This document shows, piece after piece, positions 24,873-31,785 of a DNA stretch of 64,000 nt. This DNA comes from Candidatus Chlorohelix allophototropha (GTDB lineage Bacteria > Chloroflexota > Chloroflexia > Chloroheliales > Chloroheliaceae), in NCBI RefSeq assembly GCF_030389965.1, contig NZ_CP128399.1, positions 868,001 to 932,000 of the forward strand, given 5' to 3'. Each line of letters begins with the position of its first letter. Positions within the stretch are counted from its first letter, which is position 1. The position numbers and the translations under genes are program-made. The notes beneath the pieces are model-generated. The model was not told the DNA's origin. It was given only the letters and a program-made list of their open reading frames with translations, and ran no database searches.

Positions 24873-26105
24873 ATGGCGAAGCCAAAGATTTTGGTGGTAG
24901 GTGGTGGTCCCGGCGGCGCGACGGCAGGGCGTACCTTGGCGGCGGGTGGCGCAGATGTATTGATACTGGAAAAAAGCTTTGGCAGACCCAAACCCTGTGG
25001 CGGCGCAATTCCTCCGCTCGTAATTAATGAGTTTGGTATTCCCCCCGAAATTATAGATTGCCGGATGAAGTACACTACTATTTATTCTCCCACCGGACGC
25101 GAAACCGATGTAACTGTGGTTGGCACTAAACCCACCGATAAAGATTTTATCGGAATGGTGCGCCGTGAAGTTTACGATAATTATCTACGTGAGCAAGCTT
25201 CCAAAGCGGGCGCGGAAGTAATTGAAGCCAAATTGCTTTCAATTAAGATTACGCCTGATGGGGTGAAAGCAGTTTATGAAGAAAAAGGGGTTGAGAAGAA
25301 AATAGAAGCCGCCGCTGTTATTGGCGCGGACGGCGCATATTCGATGGTAGCGAAAGCAGTAGGTGCGCCGCGTGTGCCGCAATGTGTGGCAATGCAGTAT
25401 CGTATTCGCTTGCCAGAAAGCCAGATGCAAGAATGGCGTGAAACTGCCGAACTATATCTTGGCGATGAGGTTTCACCAGATTTCTATGGTTGGGTTTTCC
25501 CCAAACACGATCATCTTTCGGTAGGAGTTGGCGTAAGCCCCGACCACTCCACCAAAGTTCGTACCTATCTGAATAATCTAGTAGAGCGCACCGGAAACAA
25601 GCTAAAGGATGGCAAAATATATGCTACCGAAGCACACGCTTTGCCGATGCGCCATCAGAAAAAACTTGCTTGGGATCGCGCGATGCTGATTGGTGATGCA
25701 GCAGGTATGGTGGTCAGTACCAGTGGTGAGGGTATTTATTGGGCAATGAAAAGTGGCAAAATCGCTGCCGAAACTCTGCTCAAGTTTCAGGAAAATCCCA
25801 TCGCCGCAAACCTGAACGAATACGAGAAAATTTGGAAAAAGCAATACGGCACGATGTATCGTTTCCTTGATCGCTTGCAAGGTATTTATTTTGGAGATAA
25901 TCGCAAGTTTGAGGTTTTCACCCAGATGTGTCGGGATGAAGATGTGCAGCGTCTTACCTTTGACAGCTATTTGCATAAAGAGATGGCGAAACTACCGGTT
26001 ACCAGCGGTCTGAGAATATTCGGCAAAATGGCTTTCAACTTTGCACGCTGGTATGTGCCCGCCTTGCGACCCAAACCTCGCCCGACTCTGGCGTTGGAAG
26101 GTTAA
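24873..26105 (+). CDS. bchP: Geranylgeranyl reductase, BchP/ChlP type
   Basis: 410 residues with a GGGAGG ribosome site upstream. The enzyme reduces the geranylgeranyl tail of (bacterio)chlorophyll, or geranylgeranyl-PP, to phytyl. The FAD Rossmann motif ILVVGGGPGGATAGRTLAAGG begins at residue 6, followed by PKPCGGAIPP, DGAYSMVAKAVGAPR, FYGWVFPKHDHLSVGVG and the second FAD motif GDAAGMVVSTSGEGIYWAMKSG near 274. The whole length and these motifs fit BchP/ChlP better than archaeal lipid saturases. No other pigment genes are in the window, but two proteins of families found mainly in phototrophs follow in the same operon. It indicates a phototrophic organism. An archaeal-type GGR acting on quinone or lipid is the alternative. 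Confidence 0.86.
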   Translation: MAKPKILVVGGGPGGATAGRTLAAGGADVLILEKSFGRPKPCGGAIPPLVINEFGIPPEIIDCRMKYTTIYSPTGRETDVTVVGTKPTDKDFIGMVRREVYDNYLREQASKAGAEVIEAKLLSIKITPDGVKAVYEEKGVEKKIEAAAVIGADGAYSMVAKAVGAPRVPQCVAMQYRIRLPESQMQEWRETAELYLGDEVSPDFYGWVFPKHDHLSVGVGVSPDHSTKVRTYLNNLVERTGNKLKDGKIYATEAHALPMRHQKKLAWDRAMLIGDAAGMVVSTSGEGIYWAMKSGKIAAETLLKFQENPIAANLNEYEKIWKKQYGTMYRFLDRLQGIYFGDNRKFEVFTQMCRDEDVQRLTFDSYLHKEMAKLPVTSGLRIFGKMAFNFARWYVPALRPKPRPTLALEG

Positions 26106-26155
26106 TATTAATAACCCTTGCCACTTCCGGCAGGAATTTTGTACGGAGTTCAAGT

Positions 26156-26479
26156 ATGATTGGATTGCTTTCCATCCCTACCTGGATAGTCCACTTTAGT
26201 AGCGTGATAGAGTGGTCGCTTGCTATGGTGCTTTTCTATGTGATAGGGAAGCGTATGAATAATGTATGGTTCAAACGTATGCCCATTGTTATGATACCGT
26301 ACATGTTGAGCGGCTTTTGCGCCCTCGTATACCATATTACAGAAGATACTTGGGTAGGCTTGAATGAATTGCAGAGTTATCTGACATTCTTCGGGAGTTG
26401 TTGTTTTGCTTTCTGGGCTTTTCTGTTTCTGCGCTCTGTAACGGCTACTTCAAAAAGCAAGGGGGTAGGTCGTGGATAA
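26156..26479 (+). CDS. DUF2499 (Ycf49-like) membrane protein
   Basis: 107 residues with about three membrane helices (12-32, 43-60, 74-94). The N-terminal motif LSIPTWIVHFSSVIEW at 5-20 and the later GFCALVYHITED match the DUF2499/Ycf49-like family known from cyanobacteria and plastids. His13 and His60 are candidates for cofactor contact. A GGAG site lies 8 bases before the ATG. It is 50 bp after bchP and overlaps the DUF3593 gene by 8 bp. The function of the family is not established to my knowledge. The operon suggests a role in pigment maturation or photosystem assembly, as inference. Confidence 0.82.
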   Translation: MIGLLSIPTWIVHFSSVIEWSLAMVLFYVIGKRMNNVWFKRMPIVMIPYMLSGFCALVYHITEDTWVGLNELQSYLTFFGSCCFAFWAFLFLRSVTATSKSKGVGRG

Positions 26480-26825
26480 GATTTTCATGTCAGGTTCTCT
26501 CGTTCCCTATGTCCTATTTCTGTTTCTCATCTGGCGAATCCGTAAGCATGACCCGCGTTTGATAAACAAGTTTACTTTCATCGGTTTCTGCTCGATGCTA
26601 GGCTTTATCACCGTAACGGCAGTGGCAGGTGCAATTGCGCTGAAAGTAATAAATGCCCCTACACTGGCGCATGTTGATTACTTGCATGGAATTGCAGAAG
26701 GCGCTCTCACCATCGTAAACGGTCTTATAGTATTTGGTTTAAAGAAACAAAAGGATGCGCTGGATAGTACTGAGAGAGATGTGCTGGAAGAAGCCAGTGT
26801 TACCAGCTATGCGGCGGATGCCTAA
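26472..26825 (+). CDS. DUF3593 membrane protein
   Basis: 117 residues from a GTG at 26472. About three hydrophobic segments are present (8-22, 34-58, 78-92). The motif LAHVDYLHGIAEGALTIVNG at 65-84 matches the LANVDWLHGGAE-type signature of DUF3593, and SLVPYVLFLFLIWR matches its N-terminus. Like DUF2499 the family is typical of cyanobacteria and plants and has no settled function. The 8-bp overlap with DUF2499 means the two are translationally coupled and probably form a complex. The extra acidic C-terminus (DSTERDVLEEASV) is not part of the core. Its stop is 3 bp before a mobile-element repeat that ends the operon. Confidence 0.8.
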   Translation: MDKIFMSGSLVPYVLFLFLIWRIRKHDPRLINKFTFIGFCSMLGFITVTAVAGAIALKVINAPTLAHVDYLHGIAEGALTIVNGLIVFGLKKQKDALDSTERDVLEEASVTSYAADA

Positions 26826-26828
26826 TAA

Positions 26829-27075
26829 CATAGTTGATAACTTAAGGAATTGATGGACTTTGTCAAGTATAAAACTAGGAATTTTCAGCCTAATCTCATA
26901 CCAATTTTGGCTGCTGTGTTCTTAATTTTCTCAAATGTGACTGCTTTGGCAATTGCTACTCGGACAAAATACAGGCTTTTTTTGCCAAACGATTATTTTT
27001 ACCGAAGATTGACCGCTTTGAGTGGCATCGTAATTAGCTTGACAAATTCAGTTGAAGCTTATGTTGTCACCTATG
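26829..27075. repeat. MITE-like element with ~45-bp inverted ends
   Basis: The left end 26829-26875 (CATAGTTGATAACTTAAGGA, then GGACTTTGTCAAGTA) is matched in inverted orientation by 27033-27075 (as read on the minus strand CATAGGTGACAACATAAGC, then GAATTTGTCAAGC). Related ends occur singly at 27183-27222 and 30539-30585. The ~150-bp interior has no convincing gene. An 88-codon frame across it is treated as chance. Confidence 0.6.
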
Positions 27076-27182
27076 AGCTTAGACTACAGCAAAGTACTCA
27101 AAAGCTAATAGACTGATGGTAACGGGAGAACCCAGGTTTCGACTTACGGTTTCATACCTGAACCGTTCTTTATTTATTAGGT

Positions 27183-27404
27183 CATCAGTGACAACTTAAG
27201 AAAATAGTTAAGAAGTCAAGCTTTAAGGAGCTTTTTACGGGAGGCTTTGATAATGCCTAATAACTTGGCATTTTGAGCGTAAAACTGAAAAATAGTTAGA
27301 GTTTCACCACGCGCCAAGGCTTGACTATAATGGTACAAACCCCGATACACCATTTCAACACTAATTGCCACAAAATACAACAGCCAAGTCGTCCATAACG
27401 ACAC
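27183..27404 (-). mobile_element. IS remnant: terminal repeat plus transposase C-terminus
   Basis: 27183-27222 carries the same CAGTGACAACTTAAG-type end as the adjacent MITE. Directly inside it, on the minus strand, is a 62-codon frame (27216-27404) whose product, WLLYFVAISVEMVYRGLYHY and LTIFQFYAQNAKLLG, resembles the membrane-like C-terminal tail of IS4/IS701-group transposases. The rest of the transposase is gone. If right, this IS family mobilised the MITE. Confidence 0.4.
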
Positions 27405-27580
27405 CGGGGGAATTGTGAAATGACCCAGTTTGTCAAGACAAAAATAAAAGCTTGGTTAAGGAGTGTCGCTTTTATGTCCTACATCTGTCCAATATATGGC
27501 TATGATGAGTTAAAAGAACCAGACTAGCTCATAATGCTGGCTCCTCGCCAATTTGCGTGAAAAATCACCATGTCTCCTTT

Positions 27581-28663
27581 TTAGGCAGCCTTTTCCGTTA
27601 CAGCTTTCTTCTTTTTTCGCTGCTTTCGTTCCACTTTCACTTCACGATGTAATACCCGTCGCCTCATAAGCTCAAACCCTGCTTGACCATAGGTCTGTCG
27701 CTTCAGTAGTTTTAGCCTATTTATCTGACCTTCGCTACCACCATTATTCCATTTCAAACTTAAACCCGTTTTCACTGCCTCATAATCTTTTTCTAACCCC
27801 TTAGCAAAGGCTTGTAACTCTTTTACCCCTAGCACTTTGACCTTTTTTAACCACTCGCCCAACCCATTTCCCTCAAGCTGACGTAGCATTACCATAAATT
27901 CTTGGACTTGCTCGTATGTCTGGGCTACCTCAGAGTCTATCGCACATAGCTTCTCTAGATATTGCTTTTCCCACTCCTTGCGCTTTTCCACTTTGCTCAG
28001 AAACAACCTGGCTACTTGCAACGGGCTTAAGGGTCGGTGTTTTTGGACTGACTGTTGGTAGATTGTCTCGGTTTTTTCTGACTTAAAACTACGAGCTTTT
28101 CCGCTATCGTGCCTTAGTCTCGTTATAAATCGACCCACACTGCTGCGAGAAGGGGAATAACCCATTTCTTTAAGCTCTCGCAGCATTTGCTCGGCGTTGC
28201 GACAGCCTTCGTTCCAACGCTGGAGCAAGTAGGGGACATAAGGCTCGACTGCTTTCGGTTCGATATGCTGGATAACTGCAGGCTCTGGAGGGCTTTTCAT
28301 ATGCAGATAACGATAAACAGTCCGCCGACTGGATCCCACCTGCCGGGCAATATTAGCAATATCTACCTTTTTGGAGTGTAGACCCTGGATCCTCTGGTAC
28401 ATTTCGACGTAGTGCGCCTGCCGTTTCTCGCTGTTGCAGTCTTGTTTTGAACCTAATGTAATACCAACTGTGACTGGAAGGGCTCTGAGAGTGTTCTCCT
28501 CTGATTGCGCGATCAGTTGCTGGGTCTGCTTAAGCAACTCCCGTCGATTCAGAAAAACCTGCTCTAGCGCATCCAATAGGTTTTTCCCCAAATGCCAACG
28601 GTCGGCAGACTGGATTGCCTGAGGGGCTCCAAGCTTAGCACCTTGGGCAAATGAACCTCCTTG
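27581..28663 (-). pseudogene. 5'-truncated ISL3-family transposase
   Basis: About 360 codons resemble the C-terminal two-thirds of ISL3 transposases: SFAQGAKLGAPQAIQSADRWHLGKNL, an HTH-like insert (IANIARQVGSSRRTVYRYLHM) and the ending WNNGGSEGQINRLKLLKRQTYG with the catalytic Glu. The N-terminal zinc finger and the first catalytic Asp region are missing. In their place a frame of about 33 codons from the neighbouring IS110 end is fused by chance (to 28762). It cannot be an active transposase. The break coincides with the presumed left end of the IS110 element, so that insertion or a linked deletion probably destroyed it. Confidence 0.8.
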
Positions 28664-28696
28664 TATAATGAAAATGTACGACACCAGGTTAAAAGA

Positions 28697-28837
28697 GAGG
28701 TTCAGAACCTCCTTGCGGTCAGACCGCCTGAAAGAGATAGACCCTCTTTTGATCTGGGCCACCTAATAATCTCTACCGTATCTAGCGGCTAAGCAGACCG
28801 CCCATACAAGGCCAGAAATAAGGGTAGCCCCGGTGTC
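28697..28837 (+). ncRNA. Candidate IS110 bridge RNA
   Basis: Upstream of the recombinase lie four ordered stem-loops: 28697-28711 (GAGGTTC/GAACCTC), 28715-28727 (GCGGTC/GACCGC), 28731-28749 (AAAGAG/CTCTTT), and a long stem TCTGGGCC/GGCCAGA (28753-28760 with 28810-28816, one bulge) enclosing a 49-base loop that has its own GCGG/CCGC stem. IS110-group elements are known to encode a bridge RNA with two guide loops in exactly this place. The fold here was made by eye. Boundaries, loop assignments and expression are unproven. Confidence 0.5.
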
Positions 28838-28896
28838 AGTTACTGCTTATTAACTCCCGACAAACCTGTGGACTTAATGGAGGCACCATAATTACA

Positions 28897-29973
28897 ATGG
28901 CTCCTGCTAAAGACCTGCCTGTCCCCAAATCCCGTCCGAAATATGAGTATTACGCCGGACTGGATATCGCCGCCAAAACCTTCACCGCGGCGACTTGCTA
29001 CCGCGATGCTGAACCCAGCCGTGCGGTTAGCTTGTCTCAATCGCCCGAAGGCTACGCCAGCCTGACCAAGTTCTTACTTAAAGCCGGTCATCCGCTTGAC
29101 CAGATTCTGGTAGTGATGGAAGCTACCGGCACTTACTGGATCGAACTGGCTACCTACCTGCAAGGCGAAGGTTTCGCGGTTAGCGTGATCAACCCCAAAC
29201 AGGCGCACGACTTCGCCGGTGCCCTTGGTCTCAAGCCTAAAAACGACCAGCTCGATGCGCAACTCCTGGCCCGGCTTTCGGCTACCCTGCAACCGGCTCG
29301 TTGGACCCCACCACCCCAGATTTACCGCGAGCTTTACCAACGCCTTACCCACCGCCTCAGTCTTTTGGAAGCCCGCCAGCAGTTCCGTAACCAATTGCAT
29401 GCTCTTTCAGTCGCCCGGCCCGTGGAAGGGGTAGTGACGAGCCTGGAGAACCTAATCGCTACCCTGACCGAACGCATCAAGCAGGTAGATAAGGAGATAA
29501 AAGAGCTTCTCAAACTGGACCAAGAATGGGCCGCTTCAGTTACTCTTCTCCAAACCATCACTGGCATCGGGCGGTTGACGGCGGTGTGGCTGGTGGTGGT
29601 GACCCTTAACTTTACGAGCTGCTCCAGCGCCGAAGGGTTGACCCACTTTACTGGCCTGGCACCCATCGAACGGAGTAGCGGCACCAGTGTGAGAAACCGG
29701 CCTATGATCGGAAAAGGTGGTCATAGTCGGCTTCGTGCGCTCCTTTATATGGCGGCAGGCAGCGCCATGCGGTTCAACCCGGTGATAAAAGCCTACTGTG
29801 AACGCATGCAAAAGACTAAGGGTCGGGCTTACAAGGAAGTGCGGTGCGCCGCCGCCCGCAAGTTGATCCACCTGGGTTTTGCCGTGGTTAAGAGCGGGCA
29901 GCCCTTCGATCCGGCTTACCAGCCCTCGTCCCAGAAAAAGGCGGGTGCCTCACTGGAGGCAAAGGCCAGCTAG
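28897..29973 (+). CDS. IS110-family DEDD recombinase
   Basis: 358 residues, full length. The RuvC-like DEDD domain shows D23 in YYAGLDIAAKTF, E in VVMEATGTYW, and the D-D pair in KPKNDQLDAQLLARL. A coiled middle (about 150-205) leads to the Tnp_20 domain with GIGRLTAVWLV and the catalytic serine region APIERSSGTSVRNRP followed by KGGHSRLRALLYMAA. All expected catalytic residues are present, so the enzyme may be active. IS110 enzymes insert DNA under the direction of a bridge RNA. The candidate RNA lies just upstream. Confidence 0.94.
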   Translation: MAPAKDLPVPKSRPKYEYYAGLDIAAKTFTAATCYRDAEPSRAVSLSQSPEGYASLTKFLLKAGHPLDQILVVMEATGTYWIELATYLQGEGFAVSVINPKQAHDFAGALGLKPKNDQLDAQLLARLSATLQPARWTPPPQIYRELYQRLTHRLSLLEARQQFRNQLHALSVARPVEGVVTSLENLIATLTERIKQVDKEIKELLKLDQEWAASVTLLQTITGIGRLTAVWLVVVTLNFTSCSSAEGLTHFTGLAPIERSSGTSVRNRPMIGKGGHSRLRALLYMAAGSAMRFNPVIKAYCERMQKTKGRAYKEVRCAAARKLIHLGFAVVKSGQPFDPAYQPSSQKKAGASLEAKAS

Positions 29974-30185
29974 GGCAGTGCGGTTAACGAAAACTAAAAC
30001 TTATTCTTGCACCGAGCGCGGACAGCCGCCGCTTGGCTTGTTGGTGTTACGGCTCACTTTGCGCCTGTTCGCTGCGATGGCGTGGTGGCGGCTTTGGCTG
30101 CAACTTTTTGAATTTTTCTGTCCTTAACAAATTCCTTTCGTCATTTCAAAATTGGCTCTTGACAGCTAATACCGTATCTCATTCT

Positions 30186-30377
30186 GTAACAGGAGGAGGT
30201 TCTTACGAAATTTGCCCATCATGTGGTTTTCAGTTTGGCGTTACGGATGAGGATGAAGGAATATCTTATGAAGCCTGGAGAAAAGATTGGGTAGATCAGG
30301 GTATGCCATGGTATAGTAAGGGGCTAAAACCATCAAAATTTTGGAATCCGCTAGATCAATTAAATAAATTGAGATGA
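30186..30377 (+). pseudogene. Zinc-ribbon small protein, 5' end lost
   Basis: In-frame from about 30186 the product reads SYEICPSCGFQFGVTDEDEG, then YEAWRKDWVDQGMPWYSKG and FWNPLDQLNKLR. This matches the C-terminal part of small CPxCG...EFG...DD proteins whose first zinc knuckle (CPVCG type) should precede it. That first knuckle and a start codon are missing, and the break adjoins the IS110 right end. An ATG at 30033 in frame reads through IS sequence and is not credible. Confidence 0.6.
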
Positions 30378-30538
30378 CTTAACTAACAATTCTGATTAGT
30401 TTGGCTCGATCACCTAGATGTGTTGTATATAAGAGCTAAGCCAATCTTTTCTATCCAGTCAGATGCCTATAATTCTGAAAATTCTATAAATACATCAGAC
30501 CAGCCGGATACGATGAGAGCTACAATTACCAGTAAGGC

Positions 30539-30585
30539 CATAGGTGACAACTTAAGGATTTGACGGACTTGTCAAGTACAAAATA
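30539..30585 (+). repeat. Solo copy of the MITE/IS terminal repeat
   Basis: CATAGGTGACAACTTAAGGA followed by TTGACGGACTTGTCAAGTAC closely matches 26829-26875 in the same orientation. It sits just before the HNH toxin remnant. The 160 bp to its left (30378-30538) are AT-rich and show no gene. Confidence 0.6.
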
Positions 30586-30593
30586 ATGGAGCT

Positions 30594-30850
30594 ATGATAT
30601 GCCCTACCTGTGGTAATGAGATTTCTGAAACGATTCAGGTAGAAATATTAATGGTCATGTGACCAGACGAGGATATGACCTAGATCATTTTGATACTTGG
30701 GTGAACAAAAAGATAAAATTACAAGAGCAAGATCCGCCTCCTACACGAAAAGAAGTTATTGATGAGTATAATAGTGACCTTCGAATTCAATGTCCTTCTT
30801 GTAACCAGGGGCATAAATATGAGGGGAAAAGAGGAGCCTACTCGGAATGA
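30594..30850 (+). pseudogene. Frameshifted HNH nuclease toxin tip
   Basis: Frame one starts MICPTCGNEISETIQVE and stops at 30662. A one-base shift near 30641-30650 continues as INGHVTRRGYDLDHFDTW, TRKEVIDEYNSDLR and IQCPSCNQGHKYEGK. Combined they form a compact HNH/treble-clef nuclease with Cys pairs at both ends and the LDH motif, the type found at the C-terminus of RHS and other polymorphic toxins. The frameshift and the lack of a delivery domain make it non-functional as it stands. Its stop overlaps the next gene by 4 bp, as in toxin-immunity pairs. Family assignment rests on motif memory. Confidence 0.6.
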
Positions 30851-31398
30851 GTTTTGGGGAATGTTATTATGATCATTATATTAATTACTTAAAAGACCCA
30901 ATTAGAAGAAGCATTATTTTTATAAATGATAATTCTCCTAAAATACAAATTTTAATGTTTGAGCACGTATTTAGAGATTGTATAATTTTTTGCACCCTTG
31001 GTTTAACACATTATTTTAAGGAAAAGTTCGAAATATTTCTACCAGTAGAAGGTGATGAGAAAGAAGTGCTCCTGGTTTTTTCAAGTATTTTAGACTTCAT
31101 AGTAGAAAGAAATGTAGTCATTGAAAGGGGTATTTATTTTCGTAATATAGCAAAGTTATTTCCTGCTTTTGTGTACAAGTACCATAAAACTGCAATATAT
31201 TTTACTACGCCTTTTGGTATTCCAAGTTCTTTTGATATAGTTAAATGCGGGGAAAGACAGGGAAAAATATATCAAGCGATTTTCATCAGTGAAATAGAGT
31301 GTGAGTATTTAGAAAAGAATGGGGTGGAAGAGTTGGAAACTTTATTAGAGCAGAAAGAAATTGACATTTATCAGTTAAGTAGAGAATCTTGTATTTAA
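30847..31398 (+). CDS. SUFU-domain immunity protein (putative)
   Basis: 183 residues, no membrane segment, AT-rich. The pattern with PKIQILMFEHV, FCTLGLTHYFKEKFEIFLPV, an acidic centre, GIPSSFDIVKCGERQGKIYQ and the ending IFISEIECEYLEKNGVEELETL (key parts ISEIECEYL and GVEELETLL) resembles bacterial suppressor-of-fused (SUFU) proteins, which serve as immunity proteins beside polymorphic toxins. The start codon overlaps the toxin stop (ATGA). The gene is intact although its toxin is broken, as expected if immunity is still useful. Function is inference from family and position. Confidence 0.65.
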   Translation: MSFGECYYDHYINYLKDPIRRSIIFINDNSPKIQILMFEHVFRDCIIFCTLGLTHYFKEKFEIFLPVEGDEKEVLLVFSSILDFIVERNVVIERGIYFRNIAKLFPAFVYKYHKTAIYFTTPFGIPSSFDIVKCGERQGKIYQAIFISEIECEYLEKNGVEELETLLEQKEIDIYQLSRESCI

Positions 31399-31548
31399 TG
31401 GAAATCAGGTACAAATTAAAGAGAGTTTAAATGATATATATTTGTACTGGTTTAGAATTGTGCGGGTTATAACGATCATTATTTAATAAAGTTAAGCAAT
31501 CGGCTTCATTGCAAAGCTGTTTAATATCCTCAATACATATCAGTTTTC

Positions 31549-31730
31549 GGGCAAGTGGGCTATGATGATAGCTACAGCTACGACACCATCGGGAATATTA
31601 CCGTAAGGCGAATGTGGTGAAGCAGTACCCGGTGGGCGGACAGCCTCGCCCGCACACCCCGCTGTCGGTGGGTGGGCAGAACTACAACTACGATGCCAAC
31701 GGCAACCTGTGGAAGTTGGAAGTAGCATAG
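31549..31730 (+). pseudogene. RHS/YD-repeat debris
   Basis: Two fragments in different frames read GYDDSYSYDTIGNIT and, after a shift near 31610, GGQNYNYDANGNLWKLEVA. The YSYDTIGNIT and YNYDANGNL units are classic RHS/YD repeats from the shell of polymorphic toxins. The stretch is more GC-rich than the immunity gene before it. It is a displaced piece of an RHS gene and marks the toxin origin of the region. 31399-31548 holds nothing I recognise. Confidence 0.7.
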
Positions 31731-31785
31731 CGGTAGCAAATTAATTCCCAAGAAAAATTAGAACTTGTCCAAAATTGCGGGGGTT

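Larger units (their letters stand above)
28664..30170 (+). mobile_element. IS110-family element (ends approximate)
   Basis: The unit comprises a structured non-coding left part (about 28.66-28.90 kb), an intact recombinase gene and about 200 bp of 3' non-coding DNA. IS110 elements lack terminal inverted repeats, so I set the ends by where ISL3 similarity stops on the left and where zinc-ribbon gene similarity begins on the right. The element is more GC-rich than the DNA to its right. Both flanks are broken genes of different origin, so it is not a clean insertion into one gene. Confidence 0.6.

Noticed and set aside
26850-27116. 88-codon hydrophobic frame after DUF3593
   Set aside because: It begins inside one terminal repeat and spans the inverted partner, so it tracks a mobile element and not a conserved gene.
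30033-30185. N-terminal half of the 114-codon frame ending at 30377
   Set aside because: This part is IS110 3' non-coding DNA. Only the zinc-ribbon part after about 30186 has family similarity.
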